From Scleroderma bovista (Eukaryota; Basidiomycota; Agaricomycetes; Boletales; Sclerodermataceae): a DNA stretch of 22,523 nucleotides. Every line of letters begins with the position of its first letter. Positions within the stretch are counted from its first letter, which is position 1. The notes beneath the pieces are model-generated. The model made no database searches, was not told the origin of the DNA, and was given only the letters and a program-made list of their open reading frames with translations. This document shows positions 9,136 to 19,300 of this stretch, piece by piece. The position numbers were made by a program, and so were the translations under genes. The stretch covers positions 1 through 22,523 of the forward strand of contig JAYMGJ010000223.1 in NCBI GenBank assembly GCA_037178675.1, in the 5' to 3' direction.

Positions 9136-11882
9136 ATGATCCACACCCCAGGACACGTTGAACTGGATACCTCATGGCTGCGCGAGGATGACGAAGAAGA
9201 CTGGCTCACGTCGACTGACGATGGCGAGGACCACCCGGGATCAGCCACCTTCCTCCATTCAATGTCATCAAGCCACTCTGCTACAAGCTTGAGCGTAGAT
9301 CTCGCCCTGGATGACAGTGACGATGAACAAAATACACAAAAAGCACCGTCGGTACTTGTTCAGAAAATCCACGGCATACTTTCATCCATATCGGACGCTG
9401 GGCTAACGCTCGGATCGTTCCTTCATGCCATCAGCTGGGGCGACCATGACTGTGTGGGTGACCCACAGATTCGTACGGCACGTACTGCACTTATGAGCTC
9501 TCCCGAGCTTCCCATCATTCTGAAACACTGGTGGATGCCTCCACGCTCGGCCACATCTCGGAAATCACGCACTCATGGTGCTCGCTCTGTTATGGAAGAA
9601 TTTGCTGTCGAGTGTCTGCAGAGTACCGTCACACGTGAACTTGATACACTGTGTGATTGTTTCCGGACCCCAGATGACGTGCAAGAAGACTTTTTCACTG
9701 GGACCCACTTCACACAGCTTGCAGCGCAGTGTGAAACTATTGCACCAACCTTATGGAGGCTCCTATTGGCGTCTGCATGTACCAAAAAGCAGGTGGATCA
9801 GAATACCAAGAAAAACCCATCAAAGGTAACCCACCTATTCTTACACATCTCTCCTACTCAAATCACACTGTCAGATTGTGCTCATGATTACTGCTATGTT
9901 GTGTTACACTCGTACACATCATGCCAACTTACTCCAGAAGCTATTTGCTATTTACTTGAAGTTTCGTGGCCTGTCTGCAAAGGCATTTGACACCTTGCAT
10001 GCCCTTGCTGTGACAATGAGCCACAGGTGGGCAGCTGAGCATGTGGCTAGAATGTCACAGTCTGCAATGCAGGAGGTTACTGGCCTAATGCAAATATATC
10101 CCTGGCTTATCTCCTATGACAACATCAACATTCCTTTTCGTGTCTTCTCACAATGACTTGACAACAAGGATTCATTTAGCAGTGGAGTGGCAGCTACTGT
10201 ATACATCAAGCGGAAGGCAACAGCTCTTGCTCCTGGAGTTAGCAAATTGCTTCATGAGTCCCGTTGCAGTGGCATGCAAAATCCAATCACTTTCTTGGAT
10301 ATCTTTCAACTCTCTATGCAATCAGCTCCACATATTGCAACTCATACCACTTATCATGTCCTCCGATTCCTCTTGGATGCTCCTGAATTCCAGTTGAGCA
10401 CATACCCTCATCGGAATAGCCCCTTACTCCAAGCACCCCCCCCTGTGCATGCTTTACCCCATGGTCCTGAACATATTACTTTGCAATACCTGCTAGGTTC
10501 TATCAATGTCCCAGAGGTTAGCTATGCTGACAATGAGCGTGTTGTAGATGAGCTCATGAACCAGCTTGGCCTTGGGTCTACCTGTGCAGAACGTCAGGGA
10601 CTTGCAGATGAAAAAATATTGGCATGGATAGGAGATCAGTTGACAGTTGACCGCCTGCGGGGACTATTCAAATTCCGCTCTCAAGATATCAACTCCTTTG
10701 ATAGGCTGGACTGGATGATCTTGGTCTTTGGGTGGTTACACTTGCAGATGGCCTTTGCAAATTCCCTTCATAAGCAATACCTTGGCACAGCAGCAGGAAG
10801 AGGGCTCATGCATGCATTTACTGTGTTGAAACGGAAGGGGCTGGGCTCAGCACTTACAAAGGGACCATTTCATCATGATTTGGTTGAGGCCATCTATCAT
10901 GTGGCAGAGGCACACTTACGAATTGACTGGCTTGCTGTTACAAAGGTGAAGAACCTTGAGGACCTCAGGAGCTGCCCACCAGAGGAGCTAGTTGCCTATG
11001 CACATAAGCTCATTGATGAGCATGCCTCTAGTGGTGCACTGGATCAGATGGATGCCTTACCCTTAGGCAAGCAAGATGAGGTCAAGCATCAGACAATCCT
11101 TTGGAATCGTGATGTACTACACTACATTGTGTTGGACCAGGCTATCAAGCAGGGAGATGTAGGATTGATGGAGGATATGTTACCCACACTTCTCTTCCGA
11201 TTCACAGGAGGGCGGAACTCAAAATATGCAATAGAAGTACTTGAACTGTTACAAGGCTTACATCGGGAATGGCCCCCTGCTGTGTGGTATGTGGGACCCC
11301 TGAACTTGCTACCCCTAAGATTACTGATTTCACTTGAAGTGATTTTGTTCGTGAACATTGTTGGTTAGTCAATTTCGAGGGTAGGAGGAATTCATTCCTC
11401 CCAATTGATATGGCACAGGAGCATAATATCAAGGATATCAAAGTATGTTCAATATATTGAGCTTACCCATGCAATATCCTCACCATGAATAACCTTCTGA
11501 ATAGGTTACCTACAGATCAGAGGGTGCAAACATCAAATGGGAATACTTCAAGAAGCTCCACCCTGCAATCCGTCTCATCCGAGAACTTGGGAAACACATG
11601 GAACAGGAGTTCAATACCCAAACACGCGGGAAACGTCACAACACTCCAAGTAAAGATGCTGATATCAAGCTACTCGAGTCAGCATACCGAGCTTCTGATA
11701 CACACAGGTATATACCAGGCCGAAAGCTGAAGGGTTCTAAGAGAGATAGAGTCCAGGACACTGTAACTAAAGGGTTGGAGAAGTTGCATACTGGTCAGAC
11801 CCTCCAACGTTGGCAATTTGGGCGAAACTTTCCCCGATCACTTGATGAGATCTGGGAAATTGTCAATGATAATGTGGATTAA
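9136..11882 (+). pseudogene. DUF6589-like putative transposase, one premature stop
   Basis: Proposed exons are 9136-9825, 9875-11286, 11340-11442 and 11505-11882, with 49, 53 and 62 bp GT-AG introns. They give about 860 codons. I recognise the basidiomycete-restricted DUF6589 family by SYDNINIPFR (about residue 310), IGDQLTVDRLRGL (about 482), WLHLQMAFANSLHKQYLGT, GRNSKYAIEVLELL (about 677), FVREHCWLVNFEGRRNSFLP and MAQEHNIKDIKVTYRSEG. The N-terminal 100 residues are acidic and Ser-rich, probably disordered. The spaced D312, D484 and E684 would suit an RNase H-fold DDE nuclease; this is inference. A TGA at 10154-10156 (codon 324) sits inside FSQ-x-LDN, where CGA is expected, so the product would be truncated before most of the domain. 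Exon 2 is CpG-poor, unlike exon 1. The start at 9136 is the first Met of an acidic exon lying wholly inside the TIR. Confidence 0.75.
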
Positions 11883-11895
11883 ATAGCTATGACAC

Positions 11896-14800
11896 TTACC
11901 CTTGTAGAAATTGGTAATACAATGCCGGGTCAATAAATCCAGTGAATTCGGGACAAGCTGGATGAATTGGAACCTGCGATACATGTGGTGAAATGAGGGC
12001 AGGTCCGGTCAGCGCATGTGCTGGACCTAGGCATCCTGACGTTGACGGCGGAATAGATGGAATGAACAAGGGTTGAGTTAGAATGTGCGGCGCGTCCGGG
12101 TATGCTAGTACTGGCGGGGCAGATGAAGCAAGCGGCAATTGTGTCCGGACGTGCGGCATTTCTGGGCGTGCTATCACTTGCAGGACAGCCGCCGAATGTG
12201 GGTGAGATGTGGCAGCATTGAAGTGTCCGTCCGCCCGAGTGGTTTGTTCATCCGTCCGAGGAGTTTGTCTCTCCTTCCGTGTGGTTTGTCCGTCCGTCCG
12301 TGAGGAAGCGTTGATTTGTCCATCCGTCTGTTTCGTAACCTGTGCAGGGCTCGTCATTGCCTAAAGCTCGTGTCAGAACCATCTAATAGGTGCACTACGA
12401 AGAAGTATAGTTACATTGTAGTACAGCATGGTCCCTACCAATGGGGGACGGACGGCCGCCGAATATGGGTGAGATGTGGCAGTGTTGAACTGTCCATCCG
12501 TCCGAGTGGTTTGTCCGTCCGTCCGAGTGGTTTGTCCGTCCATCCGTGCAGTTTGTCCGTCCATCCGTCCGGAAGCGTTGATTTGTCCGTCCGTCAGTTT
12601 AGCATTGATAGTAACCTGTGCGGGGCTCGTCGTTGCCTAAAACTCGTGTCAGAACCATCTAATAAGTGCACTACGAAGAAATATAGTTACATTGTAGAAC
12701 ATAGTCCCTACCAATGGGGGATGGACGGCCGCCGAATATGGGTGAGATGTGGCAGCGTTGAATTGTCCATCCGTCCGGTCAGCATTGATAATGACCTGTG
12801 CAGGGCTCATCGTGGCCTAAAAAACTCGTGTCAGACCAATCTAATAGGTACGAGTACGAAGACATATATTACATTGTAGAACATCGATCCTACCAATGGG
12901 GTACCGCGCAGCAATGTTGTCTGTGTGGCCGTTTCTCTAATCTGCGCGTCCTTCCGACGCATGTCTTTGGCGGCCTTCCTCGCCTCTTTCTCTTGTCGCC
13001 GTGTGACCTCCGCTGCCTGCTGGAATGATCGATCAGTTTCCTCGAGGACGCGAATCACTTCCGCGCCATGCTTGTCCATGAATGCCCAGGAAGTTCGAAG
13101 AGTGTTGGCCATGTCAGCAACTGAATGAATCCGAGCATTGGATGCGAGAGTTTTGAGGATGGAATCAGGAAGAATGCCAGCAGCAGTAAAGGGACTAGGT
13201 GAGTAGAGAGTGCGTCTCGTCTGGATGCGCCATTGAATGAGAGCCTCGCGTGCACACTGGAGCCTATCGCCTCGGCGTGTAGCTGCCCCCTGCCGCTTTG
13301 GCACGGGCAACACATCTGCACGCTCTTCTGATTTAGGAGGGGTGGTCTTGCTAGTAGCTATCATTATGCGCTTTCCATTGGCATTTGGGGTTTTTGTGGG
13401 AGTAGAGTGTGTGCTAGGAATAGTGTCTCCGGCGTTGTCAGGTGTTTGTGCCCGAGAAGGCCCTTCCACGCTGTTTCTTCTCAGGGTGACCATATTCTCA
13501 ACGCAACGGTCACAGCAGTCACCCAACGGCGCTGCAAAATACAGTAAGAGTAGCTCGCCTTTCCTTTAGGATGACTTACTTACCTTGTCGTTTACCAGGA
13601 TTTTGAAAATATTGGTCAGATACGTCACGTCGACAGCCAGTGGTCATGATCCACTCTCGCAAGTTTGGATCAACCATTTTCGCCCAAACCAGCTCCCTGC
13701 TGTCTTCTTCGCCCTTTTCTGACTCACTTCCGTCCTCGCTCTCACCTGACTGGCTCTCAATCTCATCAGGAATTTCATTTATTTTCCTTTTTTTCGCCGC
13801 TTTCTTCTGCTGAAACATGGAACGTTCTGCCAGCAGGACAGCACGTGCTTGCACATGAGGCGACCGTCCGGCTCGCCCTGCTCACTGTGTCCACACCTCA
13901 AGTGATGATGGGACACCAAACTGGACCACCAGTTCTATGTCTGGTATGTCGGCGCCCTAATCCCAGTCAATAAAGTGGCTTAAAGGTGAACAGATGCTGC
14001 GTTACCATGCCCGCTGCTTCGGTGGCTATGAGAACCTTCGTATGACTTTGTTGAAACTTTGTCAGCGCTTCCGTTTTCGAATTGGCGCTGCGAAGTGCAT
14101 GAAATATGTCGAGGAAAGGTTTGCACGATTCCGGAAGGTTATCACATAGAAACCTTAAAATCTCTAATGTCTTTTGTATAGAATTGGTAAAGATTATAGT
14201 CTTGGGAAGCTCTTCGGGTCCTGTGATGTCGGATCTGATCAACAAGAGTAAGGCGCCATAATCTCTAGCGCTTTTGATCTTGATGACTGATGGCGTGATG
14301 TTTGGCCTGTCGTTTCCCAGATTAACAAAGAACAAGTTTACAGAAGCCATATGCAGCTTTTGCTGCACCTCCTGCATGGCAGCAGGTGCTAGAGTGGCTG
14401 ATGTGGCTAGAATTGGTACGTTGGTAGGCACGTAAGAGCGGATATCTCCTAGCTTCCCATATGTGGGACGAAAGTCACCACCCCACTGTGAAATGCAGTG
14501 AGCTTCGTCAACTGCTATACCAACCAGGTCTTGACTGAAGTCTGGGGCTTTTAATAACTCACGAAAACCTTCGTGATCAAGGCACATCTCTGGGCCTATT
14601 AAAATAGCCTGGTATTTGTGGTCTTTCAGGTCCTGCTTTGAAGTCAGAAGGGCACCACCTGAATCTCGTCACTGACCTGCTTGACTTTAGATGACCATGT
14701 CTCGCCATTGATCACAATTGCTGATATACCCATCTTCCGAAATCTTTGTTGCTGTACCGGATTTTGTAAGTTGAATAGCATCTCATATTTTAATCCTACC

Positions 14801-15129
14801 TGATCATGCTGCAGGGCTTTCAATGGCCAGATGATAAGCATGTGGTTTTTTGGGTTGAAGAGAAGGGGCATAACGAAGGGAAGAGTCTTCCCCACGCCAG
14901 TTCCTGCGACCACTATACTGTCGACACCTAACAGCAAGGCCTCTGTAGCATCAAGCTGCCATTCATATGGCCTTTTACCCTCACAGTGCTGGTGCACTAG
15001 CTTCGAGAGCCTTTCTCATGTCATTTGTGAGTCATAGTGATGCTTCTGGGCGGCCTCAACTCTTGCTCTAGCCAGGGCCTTTGCTTCTCCGGCATGCTGT
15101 TGCTCGGTGCCAAGGACAAGAGTAGGCAT
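11896..15129 (-). pseudogene. RecQ-family DNA helicase of the transposon, two premature stops
   Basis: Minus-strand exons: 15129-14677, 14635-14006, 13956-13584, 13531-12894, 12795-12712, 12615-12439 and 12339-11896. All junctions are GT-AG and keep one frame, giving about 932 codons. RecQ features in order: a charged N-terminal helix, YEWQLDA (motif 0), AGTGVGKT (Walker A, about residue 75), WPLKALQHDQ, DEAHCISQWG (about 194), TSAT (about 229), VLIATEAAGMGADIPDI (motif V), motif VI AGRAGR, and zinc-ligand-like CRRDVSDQYF...GDCCDRC. A charged helical tail and a TDGQTTR-repeat, Pro-rich C-terminus follow. ATP-dependent 3'-5' unwinding is the family activity. TGA replaces the expected arginine codon at 15018-15016 (codon 38) and at 13884-13882 (codon 386, the first Arg of QRAGRAGR). 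No Met follows the first stop until after Walker A, so this copy should be inactive. Exon 2 has two adjacent possible acceptors (AAAGCAG). Confidence 0.85.
12184..12893 (-). repeat. Tandemly duplicated intron-exon units in the RecQ gene
   Basis: Three head-to-tail units lie on the minus strand: 12893-12712 (182 bp), 12711-12439 (273 bp) and 12438-12184 (255 bp). Each consists of a nearly identical 96-99 bp intron (GTAGG...CTGACACGAG...TGCACAG) followed by an exon that begins V-T/I-x-N/Q and ends TSHPYSAAV, with PPL in the first two. The exons are 84 nt, 177 nt and the start of the 444 nt terminal exon. All are phase 0, so every copy can be spliced in without a frameshift. The length differences come from the number of 21-bp TDGQTTR-type repeats, seen on the + strand as GTCCGTCCGTCCGAGTGGTTT. 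Confidence 0.85.
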
Positions 15130-15169
15130 GGCTTAGAATGTGACGTAGATCTCAAAGTACCATTTTGCC

Positions 15170-15176
15170 TATATAT
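15170..15176 (-). promoter_or_regulatory. TATA-like element upstream of the RecQ gene
   Basis: ATATATA on the minus strand lies 41-47 bp upstream of the proposed RecQ start codon (15129) and 64 bp inside the right TIR. Its position suits a core promoter with a very short leader. Functional status is inferred. Confidence 0.4.
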
Positions 15177-15239
15177 GGTAATCATAGCACGTTTGTTTAC
15201 TCCAGTGGCACGCGCATTCATCACGTGATACCGTAAGTG

Positions 15240-15362
15240 TGACGCATGGGGGGTTCGCCGGACAAACTGCACCAGACGTTGTGGGGACGATTCTGCACTC
15301 GTTTTTTAAAACTCCGCATATTATCTAATCACGCAAGTCCCCACTACGGCTGGGTACGAGAC
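15240..15362 (-). repeat. Right terminal inverted repeat
   Basis: This is the exact reverse complement of 8912-9034, ending ...GGCTGGGTACGAGAC, followed by TA and then unrelated DNA (GAAGTGGGCCGAC). The identity over 123 bp indicates a recent insertion or conversion between the ends. Confidence 0.95.
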
Positions 15363-15364
15363 TA

Positions 15365-16366
15365 GAAGTGGGCCGACTTTGCTACTCGGCTCCGTGCATG
15401 GGTTCCCACCCGTGGTCAATTCATTATGATGACGGGACCAGGACGGTGTCAAACTGGCCCTAAATTCAACTGCGTGCGACAGTTGGATCTTGCTGTGCGA
15501 ACGAGCAGGGCATTGGGATTACAGCTGGTCACGTGGTTCAGAGATGGTTTCGGATGTGATTTATCCTGGAACAGTTCCTAGAACGGAAAAGAATCCGACT
15601 TACCAGTATGGAACGTCCGGAAAATGTTTGTCAAACGAGTACCGGTGGACTGGGTGAAGCGAGGAAAGCGGATGCCATAGTGTTGTCTTATTACATGTCG
15701 TGCGGCTTCCCTGCAGAAACGAGACGGAGACAGATAAGGTGATAGGGACCCACCTCAGTACTTCATCTTCCTGCACCGTATATGTCAGTTAAGCACCACT
15801 GAGAAACACATAGGCGAGATGAAGCACTGGGATTTTTAAGTAAGTTATAGCGAGGCAGGAACATGCAGACTTGATATGTGCCATATATAGGCAGAAGGAA
15901 ACGTAAGTGGACGGATGAGACGATAATGCGAGGCTGAGGCGAGGCCTATCATGCGCAACGGGCATGGTTGTGAGTAACAATTCGGAGCGATCACTCTTCA
16001 CCAGGGGAAGAGCGGCGTTGAAACACCTGCAGCGAAGTGAAACCCTTAGGGCGAGACAGGAACCAACAACAGGCGATGCTAAACGCTGGCCTTGAGTCGA
16101 AGAAAGTCCTGCAGAAAATTGGAGGTCTACTGTAAAGTTGTCTAGACGTGTCTGTCGCCCCATTTTGCAATCTGAACACGCATGGCACGTCGAACCATCC
16201 CCAACGAAATATAAAAAAAGTGGTCTGACGAGGATGCACAATATGTCTTGTTCTAGTGTGGCTGTGTTAAATTTATCGACTGCGTGCGAACATTGGGGGT
16301 CCCGTTCATCGGTTCAGCGAATTTATAGACGGATCGCAGCCAGATTTCTTCTTGTTTCATCCCACC
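15365..16366. promoter_or_regulatory. Intergenic DNA and promoter region upstream of ATP-citrate lyase
   Basis: About 1 kb separates the transposon from the ATP-citrate lyase start codon. A minus-strand frame at 15789-16241 has no recognisable features and I take it as chance. The last bases before the ATG are pyrimidine-rich (TTTCTTCTTGTTTCATCCCACC), typical of fungal leaders. The ATG sits in a favourable CCCACCATG context. No clear TATA or CCAAT element could be assigned. Confidence 0.5.
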
Positions 16367-19300
16367 ATGTCTTCGAAGGGTACGCTCGTTGTTGTTATCG
16401 TGGACGTTGAGCATCGAGCTGAGCTTACATTTGAACAGCCATCCGCGAATTCGATGCTAAGCTAATCCTTGCATATTGGCTTGAGCGTGCACCAGCTGCT
16501 CATTCCAACTTTGCAGTCGCTGCTAACTCTCCGCTCGTGTACCCTTCACCAAAAGTAGCCCAGATTTCATATGACTCTACCACGAACACGATCACGCCCG
16601 ATAATGCCCTCCCCGCATGGGTCCATACGACCCCCCTCGTCGCAAAACCAGATCAGCTGATCAAGCGACGCGGAAAGGCCGGTCTTTTGGCTCTCAACAA
16701 GTCCTTCCCAGATGCAAGAAAATGGATCCAGGATCGTGCTGGAAAACCACAGAGGGTGAGTCATCTGCATACTCCGTATATCATATCTTTGCGAATATGG
16801 CTGCTAATCGCGTTCTCCATTTAGGTCGAAGCAGTCGTAGGCACCCTCAACAACTTCATCGTGGAGCCATTCCTTCCACACCCACAAAACACAGAGGCCT
16901 ACATCTGCATCACATCTGCTCGTGCAGGTGATACTATCCTCTTCTCGCCCACCGGTGGTGTCGACGTTGGCGATGTGGATGCCCACGCCCTTCGCCTCAA
17001 CATTCCTGCCCTTCCATCCGCATCGAACCCATTCCCCACACGTGATGAGCTCCAAAAGACACTCCTCGCCTCGTACGAGGCTGGCAAGCGCAAAGAAGCG
17101 CTCACTGACTTCATCACCCGTCTCTACTCCGTCTACGTAGATCTCCACTTTGCATACCTCGAAATCAACCCCCTCGTCGTTCTGGACGATGGATCCATTC
17201 ACTATCTCGACATGGCCGCCAAACTCGATCAGACAGCCGAATTCATCTGCGGTCCCAAATGGTCTATCGCCAGAGACCCTGGCGTATACAACCCCTCGGG
17301 TAACCTCCAGTCCAACAACAAGATCGGAGCAGACCGTGGTCCGCCCATGGTCTGGCCCGCTCCTTTCGGTCGTGACCTCACCAAGGAAGAAGGTTTGTCG
17401 TTTCCTAGTGAACAGGAGTGCATCTTGGACTCATTAACATTACACAGCATACATCCAGAAACTCGACGCGTCCACGGGTGCTTCCCTCAAACTCACTGTC
17501 CTCAACGCCAATGGACGCGTTTGGACCATGGTTGCAGGTGGCGGTGCCTCCGTCGTCTATGCCGATGCCATCGCAGCCGCTGGTTTCGCTCACGAACTCG
17601 CCAACTATGGTGAGTACAGTGGTGCACCGAGCGAGGGCCAGACGTACGAGTATGCCAAGACGATCCGTAAGTCTCGGAATTGTGGTCGTATGACACGATT
17701 ATTGACGCGTATGTAGTGGACTTGATCACCCGCCCACCTCCTCGTCCGGAGGGCAAGATCCTCATCATCGGTGGTGGTATTGCCAACTTCACCAATGTTG
17801 CAGCCACGTTCAAGGGTATCATTCGTGCCCTCGAGGGCGCAAAAGCGGGCTTGATTGCCCATGGGGTGGGTGGCTAACACGTATCGTCAAATGATTATGA
17901 ATGCTGACCCTAATTAGGTCAAGATCTATGTCCGCCGGGGTGGCCCGAACTACCAGGAAGGTTTGAAGGCCATGAGACTTCTTGGTGAGTTATTACGTCC
18001 TTATCAGAGTGACTAGATTGCGTCCTGGACGCGTGTACTCCTCCGATAATTGGGCCTCGCCAAGCATCGTAGCAGTGCTAATGACTGTTCCCTTACAGGT
18101 GAATCCCTCGGTGTCCCGATTCACGTCTTTGGCCCCGAGACCCATGTCACTGCGATTGTCCCTCTTGCATTGGGCCTCAAGACCGCAGAAGCCGCACCCC
18201 CACCAGTCCCAGACACCCCCCTCAGCCCCAACACATTCCCAGCTACTCCCAACACCGCCACATTCTCATCCACCCCTGGTGCGCCTTCATCTTCCGCACC
18301 GACGCCTGGTCAAATCGGCATGATCGACGAAGCTGGTGACCGAGTTCAGGCAGATGATGTTGTCGTTCGTTTCGACGACGCGGCGACACAAAACGGCCAC
18401 GCTGCACCTCGCCCTTCGTACCGTCCATTTGATGCCGAGACCCGTGCGTTCGTGTATGGTCTCCAGCCCCGCGCCATTCAGGGCATGCTTGACTTTGATT
18501 ACTCGTGCAAGCGCTCGCGCCCGAGTGTCGCTGCGATGATTTACCCCTTCGGTGGACACCACATCCAAAAGTTCTACTGGGGAACAAGGGAGACACTCCT
18601 TCCTGTCTACACGTCGCTCACTGAGGCCGTGCGCAAGCACCCCGACGTCGATGTGGTCGTTAACTTTGCCAGTAGCCGGAGTGTGTACTCGAGTACGCTC
18701 GAGTGTCTTGAGCACCCTGGTCTTCGTGCCGTTGCTTTGATCGCAGAGGGTGTACCTGAGCGTCAGGCTCGTGAGCTATTGTGGCGTGCAAAGGAGAAGG
18801 GTGTTCTTATTATCGGGCCCGCTACGGTCGGTGGTATCAAGCCTGGCTGCTTCAGGATTGGAAACTCGGGAGGGTAAGCTCTTTTCGTATTTCACGCGTT
18901 GCGCAACACTGACCTACTGTTTGTAGTATGATGGACAACATCATCTCATCGAAGCTGTACCGCCCCGGTTCGGTTGGCTATGTCTCCAAGTCGGGAGGCA
19001 TGTCCAACGAACTGAACAACATCCTCTCGCTTTTCACTAATGGAACTTACGAGGGCATTGCCATCGGTGGAGACCGCTACCCCGGAACCACCTTCATCGA
19101 CCACCTGCTCCGCTACGAAGCGGACCCTGCCTGTAAGATGCTTGTCCTACTCGGCGAAGTCGGCGGTGTCGAGGAGTATTCCGTTATCGAAGCCGTGAAG
19201 CGCGGCGAGATCAAGAAGCCCATCGTCGCGTGGGCCATTGGTACCTGCGCCAAGATGTTCACGACTGAAGTACAGTTCGGCCACGCGGGTTCGATGGCCA

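Larger units (their letters stand above)
8910..15364. mobile_element. Two-gene TIR DNA transposon (DUF6589-like + RecQ)
   Basis: The element runs from 8912 to 15362 (6451 bp) between perfect 123 bp terminal inverted repeats starting GTCTCGTACCCAGCC. TA lies immediately outside both ends (8910-8911 and 15363-15364), consistent with a TA target duplication. It holds two convergent multi-exon genes: a forward DUF6589-like protein, the presumed transposase, and a reverse RecQ-type helicase. Both coding regions begin 101-110 bp inside the TIRs and end almost tail to tail. Both are interrupted by TGA codons, so this copy is unlikely to be autonomous, although the identical TIRs suggest a recent insertion. 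The superfamily is not one I can name with certainty. Confidence 0.85.

Noticed and set aside
10154..10156. An intron that would remove the TGA in the DUF6589-like gene
   Set aside because: The protein reading continues in the same frame on both sides (FSQ / LDNKDSF), and no GT...AG pair fits without deleting conserved residues.
12181..12880. Forward reading frame at 12316-12879, or a CRISPR-like array from the GTCCGTCC repeats
   Set aside because: The forward frame is the antisense of the duplicated RecQ exons. The repeats are contiguous 21-bp coding units without unique spacers, in a eukaryotic genome.
15021..15272. Minus-strand frame starting inside the right TIR
   Set aside because: It overlaps the TIR. 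The adjacent frame starting at 15129 reads directly into the RecQ helicase and fits much better.
15789..16241. 150-codon minus-strand open frame upstream of ATP-citrate lyase
   Set aside because: No domain or conserved pattern. It lies in promoter DNA, and overlapping frames are also open.
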